This document shows positions 45,201 to 50,828 of a DNA stretch of 64,000 nt, in pieces (position 1 is the first letter of the stretch; the number at the start of each line of letters is the position of its first letter). The DNA is from Bacteroidota bacterium. Its GTDB lineage: Bacteria > Bacteroidota > Bacteroidia > B-17B0 > Aurantibacillaceae. A model generated the notes under the pieces. It was not told the DNA's origin. It did not search any database and saw only the letters and a program-made list of their open reading frames with translations. Both the position numbers and the translations under genes were made by a program. The DNA lies in the NCBI GenBank assembly GCA_018267825.1, contig JAFDXR010000001.1, positions 234,286-298,285 on the forward strand, given 5' to 3'.

Positions 45201-46923
45201 CAGCGCTGTGAATCTTGCTGGTGTTATTACCGGCGGCACAGGGCAAGGCCAGTGGACCAGTCATGGTAACGGAACATTTGCTCCGACTGATACTACATTG
45301 GGCGCAACCTACACACCGGGTTCTGCGGATATTTCGGGCGGACAGGTTGTATTGGTATTATCGCCGATAAATGCCTGCGCACCATCATCAGATTCGATTG
45401 TGGTAACAATTACGCCATCACCTACAGTGAGTGCAGGCAGTGATGTTACGATGTGCGGAGGTTTATCTCCGATCAATTTGTCAGGAAGCATCAATACTGT
45501 ACCAACCGGTGCGGTGTGGACAACAAATGGTAACGGCACATTCAGTCCTACAGACTCGACCATGAATGCCATTTATACTCCGGTAGCCGGCGACAATGAC
45601 ACGCTTGTGTTTGTGCTCACAACCACAGGAAACGGTTTATGCTATGCAGTAAACGACACTGTCGTTATTTTCCGCAATGCACAGCCAATTGCCAATTTCG
45701 GATACTCGCCGCTCTGTACAGGTAAAGCCGTTGCTTTTACCGACAGCTCAGCTGCAAGCACCGGAACTATTACAAGCTGGAACTGGGATTTCGGCGGTGG
45801 TAATACGGCTACCGTTCAAAACCCAAGCTATACATACAGTACAACAGGCACCTATACTGTCAGCCTGCATGTATCCACAGGCAACGGTTGCAGTGATTCT
45901 ATCACAAAAATTATCCATGTGCATCCAAGCCCGGTGAGCACTTTCAGCTACACCAGCAGTTGTTTGCATGATACGCTTCATTTCAATAACGGATCCAGTA
46001 TCTCAGGAGGCAGCATTACAGGCTGGAACTGGAGCTTTGGTGACGGAGGTTCATCTACGCAACAAAATCCGGGACATGTATATGACAGTTTAAAAGTTTA
46101 CACAGTAAGCTTAACCGTAACATCGGATTCAGGCTGTACGGCTTTATCAACACAAACTGTTGACATACATCCTACACCAAATGCCGGATTCAGTCTTCAA
46201 TCGAATTGCGGTTCACTGTCTGTAAGCTTCCACGACACCTCTTCTGTTGGCCCTGTGGTGTGGAACTGGAGCTTTGGTGATGGTAATACATCGACACAAC
46301 AGAATCCGACGAATGTATACGGTATTGCAGGTACATACACCGTTTCATTGATGGTAACATCAGCATACGGTTGTAAGGATACTGTATCGCATATTGTAAA
46401 CCCAGGACAATCTGTAACTGCCGATTATATACCGCATGGCGGAACTTATAATGTGAATCAAAGCATCTCATTCACCAACCAGTCGACGGGAGCTTCTTCT
46501 TATAACTGGACTTTTGGAGATAACACCACACTAGGTTCTACCGATCCATCGCACGCCTACTCTCAACCCGGCACTTATACAGTTGTACTGGTTGCTGACA
46601 ATGGCCTTGGATGCAGCGATACAGCCAGCTATGTATTCACCATCAACACAACAGGATATACCGTTCCAACAGGCTTCACACCTAATGGCGATGGTCTGAA
46701 CGATTACTTCTACGTGATGGGTGGTCCGTTTGATGAATACGATCTGCATGTATTCAATGAATGGGGTAACGAAGTTTTCTCATCCGGTCTGCAAAGCAAC
46801 AAATGGGACGGAACATTCAAGCTGACCGATCAGCCGTCAGGTACGTATATCTACGTATTCAACGGAAAAACGGCTGATGGCCAGATCATTAAATTAAAAG
46901 GAGAAGTAAACATAATCCGATAA
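33283..46923 (+). CDS. Giant T9SS-secreted repeat adhesin (SprB-like), gliding-motility type C-terminal domain
   Basis: 4,546 residues, single frame. Order: long leader (1-64; core MMPLLILLTGLQKLSAQ at 48-64); Gly-rich domain (65-285); two beta-rich domains (287-440 and about 447-590, the latter BNR-associated-like); an alpha/beta domain with QCAGI around Cys819 (600-955); one Ig-like domain; 17 repeats of 82-95 residues of family A (1033-2583); 6 of family B (2583-3066); 12 of family C (3067-4132); four PKD domains with WNWSFGDG (4133-4457); and VPTGFTPNGDGLNDYF (4459 on), the CHU_C/type B sorting domain. Each repeat has two cysteines placed alike. The next gene is PorP/SprF-like, the usual partner. 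Probably a cell-surface filament for adhesion or gliding. The start could also be M48 at 33424. Confidence 0.93.
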   Translation: MNKLYLLLFNRNFSIFKKHVLIRVVPFGSCTASGNRFQTTRWKYFGIMMPLLILLTGLQKLSAQIASFPYTTAGTYTWSCPSGITTLTVECWGGGGGGGGVATTSGAASGGGAGGAYALNIISVTPGTSYIIVVGAGGTGGANTGGNGGAGGNSSFNNTTVLAVGGTGGTGATTLVGAAGATGSSSGSIGSSIFAGGNGAAGTVSSIGGGGGGGAGNTANGGNASGSTAGTGGTTGGGAGATGVSNAVPAAATAPGGGGAGTRRTTTNRAGGAGGAGKVVLTYVNPAPTIENFLNQTFCTTTYPSGYNTVTFSLIETTATNFDANQTNQTLVLTLPAGFAFNTAAGSTVTRNTAAAAQDITIVGFSMTTSAITVTLTTAATQANVDAINFNNFQIRATAAGSGDLVRTGGTFSINTSSAVPTSTQSFGHLATSSPSTYSSSAVSQYTTSSIIKGCTSTSNPILEIKVNINGGYCTPNDAISQFVFNTTGDAGSTNPATDISKAEVYYADTTRGFTNANYFGSVNSPSGTFTVTGSQPLNKGPGPYYFYLTYTIPGTATSGNMVDAQMNSFTFNGSVVTTSISTPNPTGGRQIISGTCPPSADLTPPTTNTQTITAGSLIIPMDNTHQALVAPFNLKAYGLVHALLQNDIPVKWIIKSGKAKDAADFVATAGQIYPTTSAAASQTFIASAFAVDSFWTDHAYYPGGLTATQVMTSFAITNSVSVYQLTADVAVDVRYTLNHRPKIAVFSNGGNEAIQTTMLDAAGVTNYFVQDAGDFAGLAACYTFCSESHWDYSKNPDTRPVQRVMDFVSQGGNFLAQCAGIDLYENHQPTSGHFQSTNGVSFANTTLTNTDYNPDMAYFQYQGTVTSQNGTIASFWPAASSVFKPQTYKGVSTPAVTNTVVATAVHLADPDSVGSNVFYLGGHQYAAGTIGNDNGIRMYLNATLIPAHRPTAFPIALPANPTICSGSSVTIGPVCASGATYVWSPATGLTNTTVCTPIASPSVTTTYTVTGFNGGCIMGPSTMTVVVNPTPVMTNTSSATICSGAVASIPLTSNLASTYSWIAADNPNTTGESLTAQSTGTLNNTIVNTSTSVQTVIYTVTPTSTLGSCAGTPQTVTITVNPAPSMTSTSTSTICAGSSVNIPLSSNIAGATFTWIATDNTNTSGESLTAQNTATLSNTITNGTTIAQNVIYTVTPGAGGCTGSGQTVTVTVNPTPAMTNTNAATICSAGSVNIPLTSNISSSYSWIAADNTNTTGESLTAQSTGTINNTINNSSASAQNIIYTVTPTAGGCPGTAQTVTVTVNPTPAMTSTNAAVICTGATVNIPLTNNVGSTTFNWIATDNTNTTGESLTTQSTSSINNTITNATTNAQSVVYTVTPFAGACPGTPQTVTVTVNPTPAMTSAGSATICSAGAVNIALSSNVASSYSWIAADNVNTTGESLSAQSTGTINNTITNSSASVQNVIYTVTPTSSGGSCAGTAQTVTVSVNPQPAMTSASSATICSGNSTAIVFSSNVASGYSWLATDNVNTTGESITAQTTATLNNTITNSSTSTQNVVYTVTPTSTAGSCIGTPQTITVSVNPAPAMTSAGNATICSGNTTSLAFTSNVPSTYTWIATDNTNTTGESLTAQSTATLSNTITNNSTSSQIVTYTVTPTSSTGSCPGTAQTISVTVNPVPSATATPNSQSICSGNASSIALSSNVAGTTFSWTVTQTGVSGASASSGTNIAQTLTTTGSATGTVVYTITPTAGGCTGSPITATVTVSPIPSATATPASQSLCSGNTSTIALTSNVAGTTFSWTVAQTGVSGASNGSGTSISQALTATGASTGTATYSITPTAGACPGTPIVVTITVNPTPSATITPGSQTICSGSTSSLSLTSNVTGTTFNWTVNQTGVSGASASSGTIISQALTTTGVTAGTAIYTITPRVGLCAGSNITATVNVNPAPTASATPATQSICSGNTTSIALSSNVGGAAFSWTVAQSGVSGGSNNSGTSIAQTLSATGSTPGTATYTIVPSAGGCNGTAIVATVTVNPIPTTTATPSSQSFCSGGATSIALTSNVAGATFSWTTSQSGVSGASNSSGTSITQTLTTTGATSGTANYTITPGASGCNGSPLVVTVTVNPIPTATATPASQAFCSGGTTAIALSSNVAGATFSWTTTQTGITGASNSSGTSIAQTLSTTGASTGTATYSITPTAGSCSGTAITASVTVYPAPVMTSAGSATICGGGTVNIPFTSNVPSTYTWIATNNPNTSGESITTQSSNTLNNTITSSTGTTEIVVYTVTPTSTLGSCPGTSQTINVTISPTPVLTITPTSQTLCSGNQASIGLNSNVSGTTYTWTVAQSGVSGASAGTGTTIAQTLNSTGTATGSVVYTITPTIGTCSGSASTATVFVNPVPTATATPSSQSFCSGGTTAIALTSNVGSTTFSWTTSQAGVNGASNGAGTSIAQMLTTAGTSSGTATYSIIPTANSCSGTPVAVTITVNPVPSVTATPSSQAFCSGGATSIALTSNVTGATFSWTSAQSGVSGASNSSGSTISQTLTATTSSNGTASYTITPTAGTCSGSPVVVTVTVYPIPAAPTASVNSPVCITNTINLSAGTVGGATYSWSGPNSFSSSLQNPSITNAALTDAGTYSVHVTVNGCTGPNQTVNVVVNTPPPSTLSPASNSPVCTGQTLSLSIAAIPAASYSWSGPNSFGSALQNPSITNVTLPAAGVYTLNATVPGCSASGSGTVAVVINATPSAPAASNNGPVCAGATLSLTASNAGTSFNWSGPNTFTSSVQNPTLSNISLADAGVYSVTATSNGCTGPAGTTTVIVNPIPATPTVTSNSPLCVNQTLNLSTSAVAGGTYSWNGPNTFTSSIQNPSVPNVSVANAGTYSLNVTVSNCTSATGTVNVVINSSPSTPTASANSPVCTGDTLFLSTNTVGGATYSWTGPGGFTSTSQTPSITPVALSHAGTYTVIANNGCASAPATVSVAVNQTPSSPVAGNNSPFCQGSTLNLTASNVAGASYNWSGPNSFTATIQNPNIPAASATNAGTYSVTVTQNGCTSPAAVTTASVNNPAIAAAGSAQTVCANNAVAVLSGTISGGSTTGNWTSTGTGSFSPSSSVLTASYTPSNTDTAAGSVVLTLTSTNNGACAAATSSITLTISDAPLVSAGASQSVCANNPNVSLNGSVSGGSTTGLWTTSGTGTFTPGANALNATYVPSATDIAAGNVTFTLTSTGNGQCLAVSSQMTVNITGAPTVNAGTDQIKCKASVNAALSGTVTVTNTGIWSTLGSGTFTPNANTLNSTYVPSTADTSAGSVLLVLTSSNNGGCIAVTDTVKISYADIPAVYAGSSQTVCANNANVALSGTVTAGGSAGIWSSSGTGTFTPNASSLNATYIPSAADTASGNVTITLSSTNGCVVVTDNLGITITDAPVANAGANTSVCANNAVASITGTVSGATTTGIWSSSGTGTFSPSNTSMNINYTASPADITAGSVYLILTSTNAGTCNAAIDTLVLSITPPPVANAGNDTSFCANNTLVLHGTITGGSGSGIWTSNGSGSFSPNANTLNATYIPSNADTAAHQVVLTLTSSNNGGCLAATDQMTVNITPAPTIYAGADQAICANTTSVSLNGTESIASGAQWTSPGDGTFTNAGSLNASYTPGTNDITAGTATLIITSTGNGGCRAATDTMHIQIQALPVVNAGSNQFICSSITSVNINGTVSGGSSTGSWTTLGSGSFGNPSNLSSTYTLSTADTTAGSVSLVLTSTNNGNCNAITDTVLITVTPAGFANAGNDTTICASVSAVHLSGIILGGTGTGQWSSTGTGTFTPSTTSLTVDYAPSAADISAGSVGIKLSPINSCMPTADSIVVTIAPAPVVDAGTNIGICASTQTVALNGTVSGGSTTGQWTTTGSGTFLPSATTLNAIYQLSTADSTAGAVKLILTSTNNGSCGGAADSITVTITAPATANAGNNVTVCANHSAVNLAGVITGGTGQGQWTSHGNGTFAPTDTTLGATYTPGSADISGGQVVLVLSPINACAPSSDSIVVTITPSPTVSAGSDVTMCGGLSPINLSGSINTVPTGAVWTTNGNGTFSPTDSTMNAIYTPVAGDNDTLVFVLTTTGNGLCYAVNDTVVIFRNAQPIANFGYSPLCTGKAVAFTDSSAASTGTITSWNWDFGGGNTATVQNPSYTYSTTGTYTVSLHVSTGNGCSDSITKIIHVHPSPVSTFSYTSSCLHDTLHFNNGSSISGGSITGWNWSFGDGGSSTQQNPGHVYDSLKVYTVSLTVTSDSGCTALSTQTVDIHPTPNAGFSLQSNCGSLSVSFHDTSSVGPVVWNWSFGDGNTSTQQNPTNVYGIAGTYTVSLMVTSAYGCKDTVSHIVNPGQSVTADYIPHGGTYNVNQSISFTNQSTGASSYNWTFGDNTTLGSTDPSHAYSQPGTYTVVLVADNGLGCSDTASYVFTINTTGYTVPTGFTPNGDGLNDYFYVMGGPFDEYDLHVFNEWGNEVFSSGLQSNKWDGTFKLTDQPSGTYIYVFNGKTADGQIIKLKGEVNIIR
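33557..33582 (+). repeat. (GGC)n run in the Gly-rich domain
   Basis: About seven consecutive GGC codons give eight or more glycines. As a three-base unit it can change length without shifting frame. Confidence 0.7.
36380..41020 (+). repeat. Family A Ig-like repeat array, 17 units in two subtypes
   Basis: Units of about 250-285 bases. Subtype A1 (x-M-T-S...ATICSG, then DNxNTTGESLTAQ) makes units 1-7 (36380-38310) and 14 (39931-40214). Subtype A2 (ATPxSQSxCSG, then SWTxxQxGVSGAS) makes 8-13 (38311-39930) and 15-17 (40215-41020). DNA stretches such as GGTGCTACATTCTCATGGAC recur almost unchanged, for example near 39479, 39745 and 40836. Confidence 0.9.
41030..42480 (+). repeat. Family B repeat array, 6 units
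   Basis: Six units of about 76-82 residues with the pattern NSPVCxGxTLxLS followed by YSWSGPNSFxSxxQNPSI and DAGTYSVxVT. Ig-like, two Cys per unit. Confidence 0.88.
42481..45680 (+). repeat. Family C repeat array, 12 units
   Basis: Twelve units of about 85-92 residues: NAGxxxxVCANN, then LxGTVSGGxTTGxW, then SxGTGTFxPxxxxLNAxYxPS, then LTSTNNGxC. Two Cys per unit. Confidence 0.88.
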
Positions 46924-46926
46924 ACT

Positions 46927-47940
46927 ATGAAAGCTAAATTATATATCACTTCGCTGATCTGTGGCCTTGCCTGTTTACAGGCACATGCACAGGATTTTCA
47001 CCTGGCACAGTACGATGCTTTCCCTTTGTACCTGAACCCTTCTCTTACCGGGAATTACCTGGGTGAACAGGGCGACTACAGGGTTTCGTCGGTTTACCGT
47101 ACCCAATGGAAAGCCCTTACGCCAAAACCCTATACAACCTATGGTATTGCCTATGATATGCCTTATAAGCGTTTTGGAGTGGGTGGTTATTTACTGGACA
47201 ATAAATCAGGGGTTGGAAATTTCAATACACTCGATTTTCAATTATCGGGGTCGTATTTCATTACTGACCCTAAAACCTCTCCACACCTGTTGAGCACAGG
47301 CATTCAGCTTGGGCTTTTTTATAAAAGCTATAATCCGCAAAAATACCTGTTCGAAAGCCAGTACGATTATTCTTCGGGCACACTCAATCAGGATATTGCC
47401 AGTGGCGAAAACCTGAACCGGATGAATCGCACCAATTTTGATGCAAACATGGGTATTTTCTATAAATACCGTGACAAGCAGAAAAAATACTGGCCGTTCA
47501 TAGGAGTAGCCTTGTACCACGTCAACAGACCAACGGAGAATTTCTACGCTTATAAAAGCCGTCTTCCTATTCGTTTCAACATACAGGGTGGCTGCGATTT
47601 CCAGGTGAATGAAAAACTCAAACTCACGCCGCAGATTTTATACATGACGCAGGCCAAAGCCTGGGAGTGTAACATCGGGGCATTGGCCTATTACAGGCTT
47701 AATGACAGCAAAGAATCAGATGTGCATTACGATCTTATCGGCGGATTGAATTACCGTGTGAAAGATGCCTGCATTGTTCAGCTTGGTGTAAAGAAAGACA
47801 ATCTGGCGGTGAGAATGAGTTATGATTTTAACACATCATACCTGAATAGTTATACCGGCGGGCGCGGTGGTTTTGAGATCACGCTTCAGGTTATTGGCAT
47901 CAAGGGTCGCCCGGTGTTCAAAACTATGGCTAAATTCTGA
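46927..47940 (+). CDS. PorP/SprF-family T9SS outer membrane protein
   Basis: 337 residues with signal peptide (MKAKLYITSLICGLACLQAHAQ). The opening of the mature chain, DFHLAQYDAFPLYLNPSLTGN, is the PorP/SprF signature, and the rest is alternating amphipathic strands of a beta-barrel ending in a short FKTMAKF strand. SprF-type proteins are needed to export or attach their adjacent SprB-like adhesin. Only 3 bases separate it from the giant gene, so this is an operon and a functional pair. Confidence 0.93.
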   Translation: MKAKLYITSLICGLACLQAHAQDFHLAQYDAFPLYLNPSLTGNYLGEQGDYRVSSVYRTQWKALTPKPYTTYGIAYDMPYKRFGVGGYLLDNKSGVGNFNTLDFQLSGSYFITDPKTSPHLLSTGIQLGLFYKSYNPQKYLFESQYDYSSGTLNQDIASGENLNRMNRTNFDANMGIFYKYRDKQKKYWPFIGVALYHVNRPTENFYAYKSRLPIRFNIQGGCDFQVNEKLKLTPQILYMTQAKAWECNIGALAYYRLNDSKESDVHYDLIGGLNYRVKDACIVQLGVKKDNLAVRMSYDFNTSYLNSYTGGRGGFEITLQVIGIKGRPVFKTMAKF

Positions 47941-47998
47941 AACACAGACTATTTGAACGCATCGTAAAAAATCATACTACAAACCTCACACAATAAAA

Positions 47999-48022
47999 AA
48001 AAGGCTGCATAACAGCCTTTTT
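47999..48022. terminator. Bidirectional terminator after the adhesin operon
   Basis: AAAGGCTG (48000-48007) pairs with CAGCCTTT (48013-48020) around CATAA, with an A-run before and a T-run after. Serves the adhesin operon and the converging gene at 48052-48507. Confidence 0.9.
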
Positions 48023-48051
48023 TTATTAATAATAGATAAAAATAAACCGGA

Positions 48052-48507
48052 TTACTTTCCGGGTTTCTGATCGCCATAAATTTCTTTGCTGTATAAGGTA
48101 ATTACCGCATCATTACTATCGGCTGTTTTCTCAAAACTAAGCTGCACTTTACTTCCATTCCACTCCGCACTCTTTTTTAACTGCAAGGGTTTCCCGAAAT
48201 TATCGATCAGGTACTGGTACATTTTAAACCCGCTTTTATCCTTAGTACCCATGGCAATCGCTGCCAGTTTGTTTTTGATAAACGTCACGCGTACATAATC
48301 GAATTTGACGCCGTCTACTTTAATGTAATCTTCATCGGAGCTGTACAGGGTGGTATTTCCCTCCTGTATTTCGAGGTAAAGATCTTTATAGGTATTTGGG
48401 CTACTGCCAAAAATATAAATACCAAATCCGTTTTTCTGATCCAGGTTTTCGATAGACGTCCAGAGCACCAGAACCGGAGTAAGCAATGTAAATAGGAGTG
48501 CTTTCAT
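48052..48507 (-). CDS. Small exported protein of unknown function
   Basis: 151 residues with an N-terminal hydrophobic segment (MKALLFTLLTPVLVLWTSI) that may be cleaved or remain as an anchor, then a compact alpha/beta domain (YDYVRVTFIKNKLAAIAM is its central strand region). No family recognised. Converges with the adhesin operon; its own promoter is not clear. Confidence 0.65.
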   Translation of the reverse strand: MKALLFTLLTPVLVLWTSIENLDQKNGFGIYIFGSSPNTYKDLYLEIQEGNTTLYSSDEDYIKVDGVKFDYVRVTFIKNKLAAIAMGTKDKSGFKMYQYLIDNFGKPLQLKKSAEWNGSKVQLSFEKTADSNDAVITLYSKEIYGDQKPGK

Positions 48508-48965
48508 AGCTTTCTAATTGTTTATTTACGCATGGGTGTGAAGTAACATTTCGGGAGTAAAGATGCTGCGTTTGGTGCGGAAAATACAATCAAATTTCGG
48601 CTAAATCTTACACATGTCAACACTTAACCAAGTTATTAAAAAGAAAAGAAAATCCTAATTAATCTGAAAGGAAAATGCTCCGAATGCCTTTGAAATTAAG
48701 GAAAATAGTCAATTCGTTGCATTATACAGATCAATCACCTTATCATATAACTTTTCCCGTTTTTTCTTGAGGATTTTGGAAGTCACCGGAAAAGCTGATT
48801 CCGGCATTGAAGTAAGGAGATAATATAATACATACGCATTTTCCGCAAAAAAAAGAGGCTTAAAGGAATGAATTGTTCCTCACGATCAGGTTTCTCTGAG
48901 TATAAGTCATTGAATCCTTTTTTGTATTTTCAGGTGCTATTTTAACATAAGTACTGATTGCCATT
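48508..48965. other. 458-base gap, no gene seen
   Basis: Moderately AT-rich. It holds the 5' regions of the small exported gene (minus) and chrA (plus). No TAnnTTTG element, tRNA, or coding frame with family resemblance is visible. Confidence 0.6.
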
Positions 48966-50063
48966 TTGAAAAACTCTTTACGTCATATTGCCCTTCTGTT
49001 CCTGAAGCTTGGCTTCATCAGTTTTGGCGGACCTGCCGTGCATATTGCCATGATGGAAGAAGAGGTCGTGAGAAAACGAAAATGGATGAGTCACGAACAT
49101 TTCCTGGATCTCATCAGTGCAACAAATCTGATTCCGGGGCCCAATTCAACGGAAATGAGTATGCATTGTGGCCGCGAACAAGCCGGCTGGAAAGGGCTTA
49201 TCGTTGCCGGGTTTTGTTTTATCACACCGGCCGTATTGCTTACGGCGCTGTTTGCCTGGTTTTATGCAAACTATGGCCAGCTGCCTTCTGTAAAGCCCTT
49301 TATATATGGCATCAAACCGGCTATCATCGCCGTGGTCATTGCTGCTATTATCCCGCTCGCTAAAAAATCCGTTACCGGCTGGTTTTATGCTCTTTTGGGA
49401 TTTGCCGTATTAGCAGCTTGTTTCTGCGGGCTTCCCGAAATACTGGTTCTCTTCGGAGCAGGATTCCTTGGCATGCTGTTTCATGCATTGACAATAAACA
49501 GGAATACCCCGGTTTTATTTGCACCTATGGGGAGTATTGCTCTTTCAAATACAAAACTGTTTCTGACGTTCCTTAAAATTGGTTCTATATTGTATGGAAG
49601 TGGCTACGTTCTTTTTTCTTTTCTCGACACAGAGCTTGTTCAAAAGGGTTACCTGAGCCGTGAGCAACTCGCCGATGCCATTGCTGTAGGTCAGTTTACG
49701 CCAGGCCCGGTATTTTCTTCAGCTACGTTTATCGGCTGGCAGATCAATGGCTGTTATGGCGCACTGGCTGCAACTATTGGCATTTTTCTACCTTCCTTCT
49801 TATTGGTAGCACTTCTTAATCCTTTGATTCCTGCTTTAAGAAAATCAAGAATCATGTCTGCTTTTCTGAATGCCGTCAATGTTGCCTCGGTTGCTCTTAT
49901 CCTGTTTACCTGTATCCAGATGGGTCGTGATACCATGACCAGCTGGCAGGGCCTATGCATAGGCAGCATCAGCATATTTCTACTGCTCTTTCTGAAAAAA
50001 ATCAATTCAGCCTGGATTGTTATCGGCGGTGGAATATCAGGATATATCCTTCAGTTATTCTGA
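48966..50063 (+). CDS. chrA: Chromate transporter (ChrA, CHR family)
   Basis: 365-residue inner-membrane protein with two homologous halves. Half 1 begins LKLGFISFGGPAVHIAMMEE (about 14-33), with SATNLIPGPNSTEMSMH next. Half 2 repeats the theme in LKIGSILYGSGYVLFSFL (about 201) and AVGQFTPGPVFSSATFIGW (about 238). The start is TTG; the FGGP motif lies at its usual distance from that start, which an internal ATG would delete. CHR proteins export chromate, though many members are uncharacterised. It lies 133 bases before tetR, without clear link. Confidence 0.88.
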   Translation: MKNSLRHIALLFLKLGFISFGGPAVHIAMMEEEVVRKRKWMSHEHFLDLISATNLIPGPNSTEMSMHCGREQAGWKGLIVAGFCFITPAVLLTALFAWFYANYGQLPSVKPFIYGIKPAIIAVVIAAIIPLAKKSVTGWFYALLGFAVLAACFCGLPEILVLFGAGFLGMLFHALTINRNTPVLFAPMGSIALSNTKLFLTFLKIGSILYGSGYVLFSFLDTELVQKGYLSREQLADAIAVGQFTPGPVFSSATFIGWQINGCYGALAATIGIFLPSFLLVALLNPLIPALRKSRIMSAFLNAVNVASVALILFTCIQMGRDTMTSWQGLCIGSISIFLLLFLKKINSAWIVIGGGISGYILQLF

Positions 50064-50145
50064 GTAAAACCCAATAATTACCTATAGTATCCAAACAAAA
50101 GCACACAACCCTGTGTTCCATAAAATAAATACCATTAAAATAAAT

Positions 50146-50159
50146 ATACCAATTGGTAT
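50146..50159. promoter_or_regulatory. Operator 1 for the TetR repressor: ATACCAATTGGTAT
   Basis: Perfect 14-base palindrome 38 bases before the tetR start, just upstream of a possible -7 element. The same palindrome with one change is at 50809-50822. Predicted autorepression site. Confidence 0.75.
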
Positions 50160-50168
50160 TTTTTTTAT

Positions 50169-50176
50169 TACCTTTG
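50169..50176 (+). promoter_or_regulatory. -7 element of tetR (TACCTTTG)
   Basis: Matches TAnnTTTG, 20 bases before ATG 50197. Operator 1 lies in the -33 area (the only TTG is within the palindrome, spacing 13), so a bound repressor would block polymerase. Confidence 0.45.
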
Positions 50177-50196
50177 GTAAGGATTTTAAACTACCG

Positions 50197-50790
50197 ATGT
50201 CAAAAGCTGAAAAAACCAGACAATTCATTATTGAAAAATCGGCTCCGATTTTCAATATGAAAGGCTATGCAGGCACCTCTCTTGCAGACCTGGTAGAAGC
50301 TACAGGACTGACCAAAGGCGCCATATACGGTAACTTTGAAAATAAAGATGAAGTAGCAACGGCTGTTTACAAATACCATGTATATGTATTGAATAAACGT
50401 ATTGCAAATTTTCTGCGTGAGCGGGAAAGCATGACCGAAAAATTAAAAGGCCTGGCAGATTATTACCGGGTAAACTGGAAAAGCGTATTTGAACACGGGG
50501 GCTGCCCGATTCAGAATGCATCGGTAGAAGCCGACGATAATGCTGCTTTTCTGAAGAGGCATGTACAACACAGCATTTCCGGCTGGACAAAAGGAATTGC
50601 CGGGCTCATTGAAGAAGGTCAGAAAAAAGGAGAGTTCAGAAAAAATATTTCACCCGAAGAGTATGCTTATACGATCATTATGCTGCTGGAGGGTGGCATG
50701 ATGCTCGGCAAAATCATGAATAATCATAAACTTCTCTACTCTGCCCTCGACAGAATTGATGCCATTATTGAAACTGAAATGAAAAAATAG
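50197..50790 (+). CDS. TetR/AcrR-family repressor of the acyl-CoA operon
   Basis: 197 residues from ATG 50197 (MSKAEKTRQFIIEKSAPIF); the frame extends 28 codons upstream, but those bases contain the operator and -7 element. The N-terminal HTH reads FNMKGYAGTSLADLVEATGLTKG then AIYGNFENKDEV (about 19-53). The C-terminal domain has EHGGCPIQNASVEADDN (about 106-122), typical of TetR members binding acyl-CoA or small aldehydes. Identical palindromes before this gene and before the thiolase gene 38 bases downstream predict control of both. Confidence 0.9.
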   Translation: MSKAEKTRQFIIEKSAPIFNMKGYAGTSLADLVEATGLTKGAIYGNFENKDEVATAVYKYHVYVLNKRIANFLRERESMTEKLKGLADYYRVNWKSVFEHGGCPIQNASVEADDNAAFLKRHVQHSISGWTKGIAGLIEEGQKKGEFRKNISPEEYAYTIIMLLEGGMMLGKIMNNHKLLYSALDRIDAIIETEMKK

Positions 50791-50808
50791 TTTTTTTTGC
50801 TTTAAAAT

Positions 50809-50822
50809 ATACCGATTGGTAT
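50809..50822. promoter_or_regulatory. Operator 2 for the TetR repressor: ATACCGATTGGTAT
   Basis: Differs from operator 1 at a single centre position. Ends 6 bases before the thiolase ATG and overlaps a TATAAT-like sequence (50820-50825), so binding would block transcription start of the thiolase operon. Confidence 0.72.
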
Positions 50823-50828
50823 AATATC

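Noticed and set aside
36380-45680. Could the regular DNA repeats be a CRISPR or satellite array?
   Set aside because: Units are 230-290 bases, in one long reading frame, with codon-level variation; there are no short direct repeats with unique spacers.
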